A stretch of DNA of 57,971 nucleotides from Candidatus Zymogenus saltonus (GCA_016929395.1 JAFGIX010000090.1:1-57971), one strand, 5' to 3'. Positions 25,572 through 35,361 are shown, counted from the first letter of the stretch. The notes: generated from the letters alone by a model not told the origin. Made by a program: numbers and translations.

Positions 25572-27338
25572 ATGATGAACATAATAGGATACTTTCACGG
25601 GGTTGACCCCGCCGCTTGTCTCGTAGTAGACGGCGAGATCGTCGCCTACGTCGAGGAGGAGCGGCTTATACGATTTAAGCACGCCTGGGACATATTCCCC
25701 ATAAGGTCGATCGACTTCTGCCTCAAAAAGGGGGGGATCAAGATCGAAGACGTCGACCGTTTCGCCTACGGTTGGGACCTCCCGAGATACACCAATGGTG
25801 AGATGCGAAGCTTCTTCGACGGCGTAAACAAAGAGCACCCACCGGGCCCGGGCACCGTCTCTTGGCAGAACTGGGTAATAAACTTCTTCAACGAAAAGAG
25901 CGCAAGGGAGAGGCTCCGCCTGAACCTCGTAAAGTTTTTTGGAAAGGCCGAGGCGCCGAATCTCATCTCCCACCCCCACCACGCCTCCCACGCGGCATCC
26001 GCATATTTCACCTCCCCCTTCGACGAGGCGCTCGTCTTCACGATAGACGGCTCCGGCGACACCCAGTGCGCCACCCTCTGGAAGGGCGAGGGGGACAAGC
26101 TGGCCATGATCCACGAGATAACCATACCCCACTCGCTGGGGTGGTTCTACGCCGCGATCACGGAGTTTCTGGGATTCAAGGCCTACGACGGCGAATACAA
26201 GGTCATGGGGCTTGCCGCCTACGGGAGGGAAAACCTAAAGTTCAGGAAGGGATTGGAAAAGGTCGTCCCTCAGGCGAAAAACGGGTACGACTATGCGGTG
26301 GACTCCAAATACATCCACAACGGCCCCCACACCTACTCCGACCGCTTCACCGACAACCTCGTCGACATCCTCGGGATTAAACCCAGACAGGGAGAGGTTC
26401 CTCTGGAGCCGATCCACGAGGACCTCGCCTTCGAGGTGCAGCGTCTCTTAGAGGAGCGGGTTCTGACCCTTCTCGCCCACTTCAGGGATGAGACAGGGAT
26501 GAAAAACCTCTGCATCGGCGGGGGCGTCGCCCTAAACGTCAAGATGAACAGCCGGATACACAAAAGCGGCCTCTTTGACGACATCTTCATCTTCCCGATC
26601 CCGTCAGACTCCGGAAACGGAATCGGGGCGGCCCTGGGCGCCTACCACGTCCTCACCAAAAAGCGCCCAGGAAAGCTCAAACACGTCTACTTCGGCCCTG
26701 AGTTCGACGACGACGACATCGAGCTTCAGCTAAAGGGGTGCGGCCTCAAATACAAGAGGTGCGATGACATTGCCCAGGACACGGCAGGGCTTATCGCCGA
26801 CGGCAAGGTGGTCGCCTGGTTCCAAGGGGGGCTGGAGGGAGGGCCGAGGGCGCTGGGGGCCAGATCGATCCTCGCCGACCCTAGGGACACAGCCAGCAGG
26901 GACAGGGTGAACAGCGCCATAAAATTCAGGGAGTACTGGAGGCCCTTCTGCCCCAGCATTCTCGAGGAGAGGGCCGAGCGCTACATGAAGCGGGCCGTCA
27001 AGGCGCCATACATGATTCTCGCCTTTGACGCCACGGACGAGGCAAAGACGGAGTGCCCGGCGGTGGTCCACGTGGACAATACCTTGAGGGCCCAGACGGT
27101 GGGAAAAGAGCACAACCGAAGGTATTACGACCTCATCGCCGCCTTCGAAAGGAAGACCGGCGTCGGGGCGGTTTTGAACACATCGTTCAACATCAAGGGC
27201 GAGGCTATCGTCGCCTCCCCCAGGGACGCCTTGCGGACCTTCTGGAGCACCGGCATTGACGCCCTTGCCATCGGGAGCTGCCTCGTGACGAAGCCTGACA
27301 ATCCCATGCCGCTCAAGCCGGAAGAGGTAATCCGTTAG
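25572..27338 (+). CDS. Carbamoyltransferase, NodU/CmcH family
   Basis: A 588-residue enzyme that would transfer a carbamoyl group from carbamoyl phosphate, through carbamoyl-AMP, to a hydroxyl on a sugar, antibiotic or similar molecule. The N-terminal YrdC/Kae1-like fold shows GVDPAACLVVDGEIVAYVEE and the metal-binding HPHHASHAASAYF (about 135-147). The C-terminal domain has GGPRALGARSIL (about 425). The frame is of full family length. The next gene, a PIG-L deacetylase, begins 14 bases later, so the pair probably tailors one glycan or metabolite by deacetylation and O-carbamoylation. The start has no clear Shine-Dalgarno; ATG at 25575 is an alternative. Confidence 0.9.
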   Translation: MMNIIGYFHGVDPAACLVVDGEIVAYVEEERLIRFKHAWDIFPIRSIDFCLKKGGIKIEDVDRFAYGWDLPRYTNGEMRSFFDGVNKEHPPGPGTVSWQNWVINFFNEKSARERLRLNLVKFFGKAEAPNLISHPHHASHAASAYFTSPFDEALVFTIDGSGDTQCATLWKGEGDKLAMIHEITIPHSLGWFYAAITEFLGFKAYDGEYKVMGLAAYGRENLKFRKGLEKVVPQAKNGYDYAVDSKYIHNGPHTYSDRFTDNLVDILGIKPRQGEVPLEPIHEDLAFEVQRLLEERVLTLLAHFRDETGMKNLCIGGGVALNVKMNSRIHKSGLFDDIFIFPIPSDSGNGIGAALGAYHVLTKKRPGKLKHVYFGPEFDDDDIELQLKGCGLKYKRCDDIAQDTAGLIADGKVVAWFQGGLEGGPRALGARSILADPRDTASRDRVNSAIKFREYWRPFCPSILEERAERYMKRAVKAPYMILAFDATDEAKTECPAVVHVDNTLRAQTVGKEHNRRYYDLIAAFERKTGVGAVLNTSFNIKGEAIVASPRDALRTFWSTGIDALAIGSCLVTKPDNPMPLKPEEVIR

Positions 27339-27352
27339 GAGACATCGATAAA

Positions 27353-28048
27353 TTGAAAAATACAAAAGACAGGATTCTCGTTGTTGCCCCTCACGCCGAC
27401 GACGAGACGATAGGGATGGGAGGAACGATCGCGAGGCTGGTCGACGAGGGCAACATTGTCACCGTCGCTGTAATGACCGGACACGGCGAGGTTGACCCCC
27501 ACCCCCTCTGGCCGTCGTCCCTATGGGAGACGATCCGGGGGGAGTTTCGCGAGGCGATGGAGATTCTCGGGGTAACCGACTACATCTTCAGGGAGATCCC
27601 GGCGGTCATGGTGGCCGATCAAAAGATCCACGAGCTGAACAAGATAACGGGAGATATAATAGAGGAAATTAAGCCGGATATACTCTACATCCCCTTTATC
27701 AATGACCTCCACAAGGATCACCGGGAGCTCTTTCACTCCTTTTCCGTCCACTGGAGGCCGCACCTCCCCCTTGGAAGAAAGATGAGGGAGGTCTACGCCT
27801 ACGAGACGGTGAGCGAGACGCACCTCAACTTCCCCTACGTGGAGGGGGGATTCATCCCGAACGCCTTCGTCGACATAAGCGGCTACATCGAGGTGAAGCT
27901 CTCCGCCATGGCCCGATTCAAGAGCCAGATCATCGATTTCCCACACCCCCGCTCCATCGAGGCTGTGAGGGCCCTCGCTGCGTGGCGCGGCTCCCAGATA
28001 AGTGCTCAGGCCGCCGAGGCGTTTGTGATGGTGAGGAGAATTGTCTGA
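27353..28048 (+). CDS. PIG-L/LmbE family zinc deacetylase
   Basis: A 231-residue hydrolase of N-acetylated sugars or conjugates. The zinc site is APHADDETIGMGG (His and Asp near residues 13-16) and the later ligand region is DLHKDHRELFHS (about 123). It uses a TTG start with GGAG about 11 bases upstream, 14 bases after the carbamoyltransferase stop, so it is the second gene of a two-gene operon. Fold length and motifs are complete. The substrate is probably the same molecule that the carbamoyltransferase modifies (inference). Confidence 0.88.
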   Translation: MKNTKDRILVVAPHADDETIGMGGTIARLVDEGNIVTVAVMTGHGEVDPHPLWPSSLWETIRGEFREAMEILGVTDYIFREIPAVMVADQKIHELNKITGDIIEEIKPDILYIPFINDLHKDHRELFHSFSVHWRPHLPLGRKMREVYAYETVSETHLNFPYVEGGFIPNAFVDISGYIEVKLSAMARFKSQIIDFPHPRSIEAVRALAAWRGSQISAQAAEAFVMVRRIV

Positions 28049-28358
28049 CGGGCCGGGCCCGCCGTCATAGGCAGAACCTCCTTTATCCACCGGAGTTTGA
28101 GCAAAACAATATCGCAATCTCACAACGTCTGCGCGTATCGCCGTTGGAGCCTGACATCCAAAAAATTTGTTCTTAATTTGTTAATCACACACAACAATTT
28201 AATTGAAAAGCAAAAAGAAATATGCTACATTTAACAATCTCATCAGTAATTTCACCTCAACAAGAACACCCATAAGCCGTAAGTCATAAGCCAGAAGAGA
28301 TAGAGCATATTTAACCAAAGGCCAAAATAATAATGACAAATATTATAAGGATATAAAA
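28049..28358. other. Intergenic gap before the radical SAM gene
   Basis: 310 bases without a gene. The second half is AT-rich. A weak promoter candidate (TTGAAA near 28203, then TACATT after 17 bases) and the direct repeat CATAAGCC (twice near 28270-28290) are the only features noticed. Confidence 0.4.
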
Positions 28359-29894
28359 ATGAAAATAACATTGATAGAGCCGAGAAGCCCCGACTTTCAC
28401 ATCTTCTCCCTCTACCCCCTCCCCCGGCTGGGGGTAATCCTTCTGGGGACGATCCTAAAGCAGAGGGGGCACGACGTCTCCGTTGTCGTGGAGTCGATGG
28501 GGGAGGTCCCCTGGGACGAGGTCGCCTCGTCTGACCTCGTCGGCATCTCCACCATCACATCCACCGCCCCCAGGGCCTACGAGATGGCCGAAAGCCTAAA
28601 CGAGATCGGTGTTCCTACCATCCTGGGCGGGCCGCACGTCACGTTTCTTGCCGAGGAGGGTATCTCCCACGCCGACTACGTGATCAGGGGCGAGGCGGAG
28701 AAATCTTTTCCCATGTTCGTCGAGGCTCTCTCCGGCGAGAGGGATATGGCGAAAGTCCCGGGCCTGACGTATAAGCTCAACGGTGATATATTGGAAAATC
28801 CGATGGAGGGCGAGGCCCTGAGTCTGGACGAGCTCCCGGAGCCGGACTTTACGCTTTTAGGCACACATTTCTTCAAGAAGAAGGGGTGGACCAAGAGGGT
28901 CATCCCGATGCAGACCTCCAGGGGGTGCCCCTACAACTGCAACTTCTGCTCCGTAACCAGGATGTTCGGGCGCAAGATGCGCTACAGGAGCCTGGACGCA
29001 ATAATCGAGGAGCTGAGAAAATACGACGACAAAAGAAACAGCATCTTCTTCTATGACGACAACTTCGTAGCCAATCCGAAGAGGACAAAGGAGCTTCTGA
29101 GAAGGATTATCGAGGAAGGTTTCAAGTTCATCTCATCGGCGCAGGTCAGGGTGGACGCGGGAAAGGACAGGGAGCTGATGAGGCTCATGAGGGACGCCGG
29201 TCTAAAAACGGTGTTCATCGGGCTCGAGAGCGTCTCCCCGGAGAGCCTGAAAAAGATGAATAAGAGTCAGACCCTGGAAGACATGGAGGAGGGACTTCGC
29301 GGTTTCCGTGAGTTCGGCATCAGCGTTCACGGGATGTTCGTCTTTGGATTCGACCAGGACGAGGAAAAGACGTTCAAGGAGACGGTCAGGTTCGCCAGGA
29401 GAAACGCTGTGGACTCCGTCCAGTTTCTCATCCTGACGCCGCTGCCCGGCACCCCCGTGTACAAGGAAATTGAGGAGGACGGCCGAATAATCATCAAAGA
29501 CTGGAGCTTCTACGACGGCCACCACGTGGTCTTCAGCCCCAAGAGGGTCGACCCCTACTGCCTCCAGAGGGCGCAGATCAGGGGGCACAGGAGGTTCTAC
29601 TCCACACTCGAGGTGATAAGGAGGTTTTACCGCTTCGACTTCTTCAACGCCATGATCGCCGCCTACGCCAAGAGGCTCTCAAGCACTTGGGTCAAGGAAA
29701 ACAAACTCTACCTTAAGGTGATAAAGTTCCTTAAACCCAGCGCCGAGTACATCTTGAGCATCGACTTAAGAAGGAAGGGGACCGACGTCAAGGAGGCTAT
29801 TACCGAAGCCCTGGAGAGGGCCTCGATTAAGGTCAGGAGGGCGGCCTCGATGAAATATCCTGCCGGGAGCAAGCCGACGACGCCGAAGGGTTAG
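28359..29894 (+). CDS. B12-binding radical SAM enzyme
   Basis: A 511-residue protein. The N-terminal cobalamin-binding-like Rossmann domain (residues 1-130) includes the TILGGPHVTF strand-loop. The radical SAM domain follows, with cluster ligands Cys190, Cys194 and Cys197 in RGCPYNCNFCSV. After it comes a C-terminal extension of about 120 basic residues. Members often methylate unreactive carbons or take part in lipid, hopanoid or natural-product tailoring. The lack of the usual cobalamin DxHxxG signature means B12 use is not certain. It stands alone 310 bases after the deacetylase on the same strand and may share that pathway. Confidence 0.85.
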   Translation: MKITLIEPRSPDFHIFSLYPLPRLGVILLGTILKQRGHDVSVVVESMGEVPWDEVASSDLVGISTITSTAPRAYEMAESLNEIGVPTILGGPHVTFLAEEGISHADYVIRGEAEKSFPMFVEALSGERDMAKVPGLTYKLNGDILENPMEGEALSLDELPEPDFTLLGTHFFKKKGWTKRVIPMQTSRGCPYNCNFCSVTRMFGRKMRYRSLDAIIEELRKYDDKRNSIFFYDDNFVANPKRTKELLRRIIEEGFKFISSAQVRVDAGKDRELMRLMRDAGLKTVFIGLESVSPESLKKMNKSQTLEDMEEGLRGFREFGISVHGMFVFGFDQDEEKTFKETVRFARRNAVDSVQFLILTPLPGTPVYKEIEEDGRIIIKDWSFYDGHHVVFSPKRVDPYCLQRAQIRGHRRFYSTLEVIRRFYRFDFFNAMIAAYAKRLSSTWVKENKLYLKVIKFLKPSAEYILSIDLRRKGTDVKEAITEALERASIKVRRAASMKYPAGSKPTTPKG

Positions 29895-30056
29895 GGAGGA
29901 AGGTAATTCTGCTTTAAAGATGGAAGGCGTCGGGGCTTTGCTTCAATAGATGTAGTGAATTAAAATTGGGGACTTGACGGTTCGCGGACCGGATCAAAGC
30001 CTGTTCAACTGCCAAAATCCGAGGCCGGAAGGCGTGAAACACGAAAATCGCGGCTC

Positions 30057-30085
30057 TTGCCGCATAATTCGAGATATGTTATTCT
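30057..30085 (+). promoter_or_regulatory. Possible promoter of the aldo/keto reductase gene
   Basis: TTGCCG (30057-30062) and TATTCT (30080-30085) are separated by 17 bases, 38 bases before the ATG. Both boxes are imperfect. Confidence 0.35.
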
Positions 30086-30122
30086 TATTTCATTTTAAAA
30101 AATGTCGGCCAGGAGCAGAAGC

Positions 30123-31148
30123 ATGAAAAAAAATCGTTTAGGCAAGACAGGGCTAATGGTTTCGGAACTCGGTTTCGGCGGGATCCCCATTATGCAGTTG
30201 GAAGCAAACGATGCCGCTGAAATGGTCCGGTATTGTTTCGATCGCGGTGTTAACTTTTTCGATACGGCAAACATGTATATAGACAGTGAAGGAAAAATCG
30301 GGCAGGCATTGGAAGGCGTGCGTGACCAGGTTGTAATCGCCACCAAGACGTTGGAAAGATCTAAGGAAAAGGCGGCCGAACATATCGCCAACAGCCTTAA
30401 GCAGCTTCGCACCGATTACATAGACCTTTTTCAATTCCATAACCTGTCCGAGGAATCTGAACTGGAAACAGTGCTGGCCCCCGGCGGCGCCATGGAGGCG
30501 GCAACGGAGGCAAAAGCTAATGGCCAAATCCGACATATCGGGTTCAGCGCCCATAATAAGGACACGGCTCTTAAAGTTGTTCAAACCGGGCTGTTTGAAA
30601 CTGTTCAGTTCCCTTTCAACTTTGTGGAAACCCAGGCCCTTGAAGCCTTGCATCCGGCGGCCATGGAAAAAAACATGGGCATTATAGCCATGAAACCTTT
30701 GGGCGGCGGTATGCTCGAACGGGCCGACCTGTGTTTTAAATTTCTCCAGCAACACCCGCATGTGATACCCATACCCGGAGTATCCAATAAAGAAGAATTC
30801 GATCAGATCATGGCCATGTACGAAACGCCTCAACCGCTGACTGACCAGGACCAACAGGACATGGAAAACTTACGTGAACAACTGGGAGATTCATTCTGCC
30901 GGCGTTGCGGTTATTGTCTGCCCTGTCCGCAAGGGGTGATGATCAGGGAGGCCCAGATGTTTCCGGCCATTATGAATCGCCTGGCGCCCAGACAGGCCAT
31001 GGTTTTTATGAAAGATGTGATTGCCACGGTGGACGAATGCATCGAATGCGGCGAATGCGAAGAGAAGTGCCCTTATAACTTACCCATTGTTGAGATGCTC
31101 AGGCGCCATGTAGAGGGCTTCCGAGAACTCGAGGCCTCGTTAGGCTGA
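30123..31148 (+). CDS. Aldo/keto reductase with C-terminal 4Fe-4S ferredoxin domain
   Basis: A 341-residue enzyme from the internal ATG (MKKNRLGKTG), which has AGGAG 7 bases upstream. The TIM-barrel part has the catalytic tetrad: Asp and Tyr in FDTANMY, Lys in VIATKT, and His in LFQFHNL. The C-terminal 90 residues carry CRRCGYCLPC and CIECGECEEKCP, the ligand sets of iron-sulfur clusters. This suggests electrons pass between a cluster and NAD(P)H or a carbonyl. The coding style (less GC-rich, few AGG codons) differs from both neighbours, which hints at recent transfer. It is monocistronic. Substrate unknown. Confidence 0.88.
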   Translation: MKKNRLGKTGLMVSELGFGGIPIMQLEANDAAEMVRYCFDRGVNFFDTANMYIDSEGKIGQALEGVRDQVVIATKTLERSKEKAAEHIANSLKQLRTDYIDLFQFHNLSEESELETVLAPGGAMEAATEAKANGQIRHIGFSAHNKDTALKVVQTGLFETVQFPFNFVETQALEALHPAAMEKNMGIIAMKPLGGGMLERADLCFKFLQQHPHVIPIPGVSNKEEFDQIMAMYETPQPLTDQDQQDMENLREQLGDSFCRRCGYCLPCPQGVMIREAQMFPAIMNRLAPRQAMVFMKDVIATVDECIECGECEEKCPYNLPIVEMLRRHVEGFRELEASLG

Positions 31149-31280
31149 AATAAAATATGTAAAAGAGCCATCCCCGAAAAAGGACAATGCATTGAATCTT
31201 ATCGGATAAAATAACCTGGGCCACCCGCTGTGAAAGCAGGCGGACCGGGCATAGCAACATATTATCATCATACCGCACCC

Positions 31281-31541
31281 TCAGTCAACGACCACCGTCT
31301 TTTTAAACGGGACGTCGCTGTCCTTCTTGATTGGCACGTAGTAGGTTTTCACCCAGTCGATCTACCGCTTCTTGTCCTCGTCGGACCACCCCAGCTCCTT
31401 TCCCATCATGTCCGCGACCCTCTCCAGCTACGCCTCCGGCAGCGGCCCGAAGCACACCGCGTTGGTCCGGCGGAACAGCACGTCATCCATGTGCAGGGCC
31501 ATCTCGTCGATGACGGCATAGGACACCTTAACAATAGCGAG
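31281..31541 (-). pseudogene. C-terminal remnant of glycerol-3-phosphate dehydrogenase (GlpD type)
   Basis: Read on the minus strand the DNA encodes YAVIDEMALHMDDVLFRRTN, then LPEA-stop-LERVADMMGKELGW, then DEDKKR-stop-IDWVKTYYVP, ending at TGA. The YAV..EMA....DVL.RRT block and the following EL-GW segment match the C-terminal domain of aerobic glycerol-3-phosphate dehydrogenase. Both internal stops are TAG, probably from CAG (Gln). The N-terminal FAD domain is absent, and the neighbouring methyltransferase ends 13 bases upstream. Most likely a decayed, truncated gene. Confidence 0.7.
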
Positions 31542-31554
31542 AACGCAATCTTCC

Positions 31555-32364
31555 TTACACAACCTTCTCGCCGACCGCCTTGAAGAACGTGTAGCAGAAC
31601 GTGCCGTCGTCCCTCTCCGTGATCGCGTAGAGGTCGGCTATCCCCTTCTCCCAGGTTTCTTTATCTATCAGCCCAAGCTTAAGCGACTGCTCCTTAACCC
31701 CCTCGACCATCGGGATGATGGTCTTCAGCACAAACGAGTCGATCAGGTCCGGCCTGCTCCGGTCGGCGTAGATCATCCTTGGGGATACGGAGACGTTTTT
31801 CAAGCCCCCCTCCGTTAGGAGCGGGTAGAGCCGCCTCCCAATGAGGGAGTCGCCGCTAATGCGCGACTGGGCCTCTATCAGGCATCTCCATGCCTTTACC
31901 GCCTCGGGGGTCTCCGGGTGAAAGTAGCACGATCCGTGATCCCCCTCTATCGCGGTCACCGTGCCGCCGGGCTTCACCACATCCAGAATCTTAGACACCG
32001 CGCCGACCGGGTCTTCGAGGTGCTCCAGGACATAGCAGATAAAGACGTGGTCGAAGCTATCATTATCAAAGGGGAGCGAGAAAATATCTGCAATTTTAAA
32101 CTCGACGTTTTTTATCCCCTCCCTTTCGATCAAGGCCCCGGCCTTTTTCAGCGAGTCTTCGGCTATATCTATTGATACGAAATTTGAGTCCGGGTTCTGG
32201 GCGGCAAGCGTCACGGTCTGGGCCCCCACGCCGCAGCCCACCTCCAAAATCAGGCTTCCCTTTGGAAACAGGCTGTCGTAGTGAATCAGGTCCTTCACCG
32301 ACCCCGCCTGGTCGTAGAGGCGCTCGGTCTCGCGCTCCGAGTAGCCGTGGACGTACTTTATCAT
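31555..32364 (-). CDS. Class I SAM-dependent methyltransferase
   Basis: A 269-residue enzyme with motif I LEVGCGVGAQTVTLA (about 40-54), an acidic loop SIDIAE that binds the ribose, and a post-motif DSFDHVFICYVLEHLEDPV resembling the UbiE/Ubi-G type of small-molecule methylase. GGAGG lies 6 bases before the ATG. The substrate cannot be inferred. It lies near ahcY and metK, which recycle and make its cofactor, but is separated from them by a transporter gene and a terminator. Confidence 0.85.
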   Translation of the reverse strand: MIKYVHGYSERETERLYDQAGSVKDLIHYDSLFPKGSLILEVGCGVGAQTVTLAAQNPDSNFVSIDIAEDSLKKAGALIEREGIKNVEFKIADIFSLPFDNDSFDHVFICYVLEHLEDPVGAVSKILDVVKPGGTVTAIEGDHGSCYFHPETPEAVKAWRCLIEAQSRISGDSLIGRRLYPLLTEGGLKNVSVSPRMIYADRSRPDLIDSFVLKTIIPMVEGVKEQSLKLGLIDKETWEKGIADLYAITERDDGTFCYTFFKAVGEKVV

Positions 32365-32444
32365 TGCTTACCTCCAATTTTTGGCCGGGCCGAATTTTGT
32401 TAAAATTATTTTGAAATGAACAGTAAATTTTTGTATATATACCT

Positions 32445-33392
32445 CTATCCGTCCGCATCGGCTGGGGGATTTTCCGCCTCCCCGTCCCACTTCTTGGCCC
32501 GAAACTCGCTTAAGATTATCCCCAGGAAAATCAGGACGGCGCCCATATATCCCCTGACCCTCAATATCTCCCCGCCCCAGAGATAAGCGAAGAGCGCCGC
32601 AAATACCGGCTCCATCGTGAAAATGACGGCGGCCCTCGTCGGCGTCGTGTACTGCTGCGCCCATACCTGAACGGTGAAGTTGAAGGCGGTGGCGAATACC
32701 GCCATGAGGATTATGACGAGGATCACGAAGGGAGAAAGGATGCTCAACGGGACGACCGCCCCACCGACAAGGGCCGTGGCGATACCCGAGAAGAACAGCA
32801 CCGTGATTACCTGTACGAGTGTCAACAGATATACATCGTGCCTTACCGCGTACCACCCCGTCAGGATGACCTGAAACGCAACGCTCACCGAGCACAGTAT
32901 CACCCAGACGTCGCCCCTGTTTATCGTGAACTGGTCGGAGACGGAAAGGAAAAAGAGGCCCACCGCGGCGATGACGGCGCCCATTGTCGCCGTAAGGGCG
33001 GGCGTCTTCTTGAAAAAGATCGCCAGCACAAATGGAACGAGGACCACGTGTAGGCCGGTTATGAACCCGGCGTTTGACGCCGACGTGTACTGGAGCCCCA
33101 CCGTCTGGGTAATGAATGCGATGAAGAGAAAGCTCCCGAGGATTATGCCGTCCCGGACGAGCTTTTTATTCAGGTGCTTCAGTTTTCTGCCAAAGAGGAC
33201 GAGGAGGATCGACGCGGCGACGATAAACCTCAGGAAGATGAAGTAGTAGAGGTTGATCTCCTCTATCGCCTGCTTTACCAGTATAAAGGACATGCCCCAA
33301 AATACGCAGATCAGCACCAGAGATAAGTCGGCGACATATCCCCTTTTCAACCCCATCACCGGAGATGTATTCAACAGTTTTTTTCCGCCCAT
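32445..33392 (-). CDS. EamA/DMT-superfamily transporter
   Basis: A 315-residue membrane protein with about ten hydrophobic helices in two related halves (the EamA repeat). The first begins near LVLICVFWGMSFILVKQAIE and the second near VWVILCSVSVAFQVILTGW, followed by VQVWAQQYTTPTRAAVIFTM, a typical signature stretch. The C-terminus is cytoplasmic and charged. It probably exports a metabolite or amino acid; substrate unknown. It is separated from ahcY by a strong terminator, so it has its own transcript, possibly shared with the methyltransferase 80 bases downstream. Confidence 0.88.
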   Translation of the reverse strand: MGGKKLLNTSPVMGLKRGYVADLSLVLICVFWGMSFILVKQAIEEINLYYFIFLRFIVAASILLVLFGRKLKHLNKKLVRDGIILGSFLFIAFITQTVGLQYTSASNAGFITGLHVVLVPFVLAIFFKKTPALTATMGAVIAAVGLFFLSVSDQFTINRGDVWVILCSVSVAFQVILTGWYAVRHDVYLLTLVQVITVLFFSGIATALVGGAVVPLSILSPFVILVIILMAVFATAFNFTVQVWAQQYTTPTRAAVIFTMEPVFAALFAYLWGGEILRVRGYMGAVLIFLGIILSEFRAKKWDGEAENPPADADG

Positions 33393-33461
33393 TTCTCTTT
33401 AACCCGCCGTCACAAAATATTGTGCTTTTTACTATATAAATAAAATGGATTCAAACCACGA

Positions 33462-33490
33462 AAAACGGGGGCTTTAAATGCCCCCGTTTA
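33462..33490 (-). terminator. Rho-independent terminator downstream of ahcY
   Basis: The arms AAACGGGGGC and GCCCCCGTTT are exact complements with a 7-base loop. On the minus strand a T-run follows. It lies about 165 bases after the ahcY stop. Confidence 0.85.
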
Positions 33491-33654
33491 TTTATCTCAT
33501 TTGACATGAGGAGTGGAACATATAAATCCCTAATCACCTATCGGCACCGCTTCTTCGCTTCCTCTTCCTCATTGCCATAATATTAAATCCTAACTGTAAA
33601 TCCTAATTGTAAATCCCAATCGACCACAGGAACAAAAATCATATTCAATAAATC

Positions 33655-34911
33655 TTAAGTCCCCATCTCCCAAGATTCGAGGTACTTTCTCTGCTCTTCC
33701 GTCAGGGTGTCGATCTTGATCCCCATCGAGTCGAGCTTGAGCCTGGCTATCTCCTTGTCTATCATCTCCGGCACCGGGTATACCTTGTTAGCGAAGTCCT
33801 CGTGATTCTTCATGATATACTCGACGCAGAGCGCCTGGTTCGCAAAGCTCATGTCCATAACCGCGGAGGGGTGTCCCTCGGCGGAGGCGAGGTTTATGAG
33901 CCTCCCCTCCCCCAGGACATATACGCGCTTGCCGTTCTTAAGGGTATGCTCCATCACGTAGTCCCTGACCTCGCGCTTCGATTTAGTGAGCGCCTCTAAC
34001 CCCTTGAGGTCGAGCTCCACGTTAAAATGACCGGAGTTTGCCACGACTGCGCCATCCTTCATCCTCTCGAAGCACTCGGCGCTGATTACATTGATGTCTC
34101 CGGTGACCGTCACGAAGAAGTCGCCTATCTCGGCGGCATCGAGGACCGGCATTACCCGAAATCCGTCCATGACCGCCTCCAGCGCCATCAGGGGATCGAC
34201 CTCGGTGACTATAACGTTCGCCCCCATGCCGCTCGCTCTCATGGCGAGCCCCTTGCCGCACCAGCCGTAGCCGCATACAACGAAGACGGAGCCGGCGATG
34301 AGGCGGTTTGTGGCCCTCACCACGCCGTCGATGGTGGACTGCCCCGTACCGTAGCGGTTGTCGAAAAAGTGTTTCGTTGAGGCATCGTTGACGGCGATGA
34401 TGGGGTACTTCAAGACCCCTGATGCCGCCATGCTGTTCAGCCTTATGACGCCGGTCGTCGTCTCTTCCGTACCGCCGATGACATTCGTGATGTTTTCCAC
34501 TCTACCAGAGTGGAGCGTGGAGACGAGGTCGGCCCCGTCGTCCAGGGTGATCTGCGGCTTCTCGTCGATGACGGCGTTGATGTGGTCGTAGTAGGTCTTG
34601 TCGTCCTCACCCTTTATAGCGAAGACCGGAATCTCGTACTCGGTGACCAATGCCGCCGCCACGTCGTCCTGTGTGGAGAGGGGGTTCGAGGCGCAGACGA
34701 AGACCTTTGCGCCGCCGGCGTTTAGGGTGATGGCGAGGCTCGCCGTCTCGGTCGTTACGTGGAGGCACGCCCCCAGCGTAAGGCCGGAGAGGGGCCGCTC
34801 CGCCTCGAAGCGCTTTTTTATGGAGTTGAGAACCGGCATGGCCATGTTCGCCCACTCGGTTCTGAGTACCCCCTTTTCCCTGAGTCCCGGGTCTTTAATG
34901 TCAAATTTCAC
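33655..34911 (-). CDS. ahcY: Adenosylhomocysteinase
   Basis: A 418-residue NAD-dependent enzyme that hydrolyses S-adenosylhomocysteine to adenosine and homocysteine, removing the product inhibitor of methylation. The substrate domain has [12 protein letters not shown] (about 49-60) and [18 protein letters not shown] (about 175-192). The NAD-binding loop is GYGWCGKG (214-221). The C-terminal cofactor loop ends in the usual Lys/Tyr-containing tail. The start is GTG with GGAG 9 bases upstream. metK lies 450 bases upstream on the same strand, so the two methyl-cycle genes are neighbours but not tightly coupled. Confidence 0.96.
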   Translation of the reverse strand: MKFDIKDPGLREKGVLRTEWANMAMPVLNSIKKRFEAERPLSGLTLGACLHVTTETASLAITLNAGGAKVFVCASNPLSTQDDVAAALVTEYEIPVFAIKGEDDKTYYDHINAVIDEKPQITLDDGADLVSTLHSGRVENITNVIGGTEETTTGVIRLNSMAASGVLKYPIIAVNDASTKHFFDNRYGTGQSTIDGVVRATNRLIAGSVFVVCGYGWCGKGLAMRASGMGANVIVTEVDPLMALEAVMDGFRVMPVLDAAEIGDFFVTVTGDINVISAECFERMKDGAVVANSGHFNVELDLKGLEALTKSKREVRDYVMEHTLKNGKRVYVLGEGRLINLASAEGHPSAVMDMSFANQALCVEYIMKNHEDFANKVYPVPEMIDKEIARLKLDSMGIKIDTLTEEQRKYLESWEMGT

Positions 34912-34984
34912 TTTTTAATGCTCCTGCGTAGAGTTTATATTTTTCCTTCCCTTAAGTGATGATCGCTTCCGTTTAATATATAGA

Positions 34985-35350
34985 TCGGCCCCCTCAATTA
35001 AGGAGCCGTAATTTCAACCTGCAACCTGCAATCGGCAACCGGCAACCGGCCCGCCGCTCGACCCCGCCAATACCCGCCGTTCAATCCCATCAACCAACCT
35101 CACGGAAAATATCACCTGCCGGCCTCTCAACTAAACCCAGAAAACCAATCCCGTGAATTTGACCCATCAGGCAACCTCATCAACCATCCTCAACCACCGC
35201 TCTTTCCGAACGACCTCTCCCCTCCATCTTACCAACCGCCCCCGTCAATCAATGCGTCTGTTTCTTTTATGTTGTCAAACCCATCCAATATCCTTATCGA
35301 CCTTCCCCAACCAACCCCTATCAACCCGACAGTTCAAATTCACTGTAACC
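34985..35350 (-). repeat. C-rich (G-rich on the coding strand) degenerate repeat tract
   Basis: The gap between metK and ahcY is filled with pyrimidine-rich short units such as CAACCGGCAACCGGC, CCTGCAACCTGCAA and ATCAACCAACC. On the minus (coding) strand this reads as GGTTG-type G-runs. No SAM- or SAH-responsive riboswitch was recognised here. Confidence 0.55.
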
Positions 35351-35361
35351 CACAAGAAAGA

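Noticed and set aside
31281-31541. Functional gene using pyrrolysine at TAG codons
   Set aside because: The N-terminal domain is missing, there is no start signal, and nothing else in the window suggests amber recoding.
31230-31583. Plus-strand frame of 117 codons
   Set aside because: The minus strand of the same DNA gives the GlpD C-terminal similarity. The plus frame has no family features.
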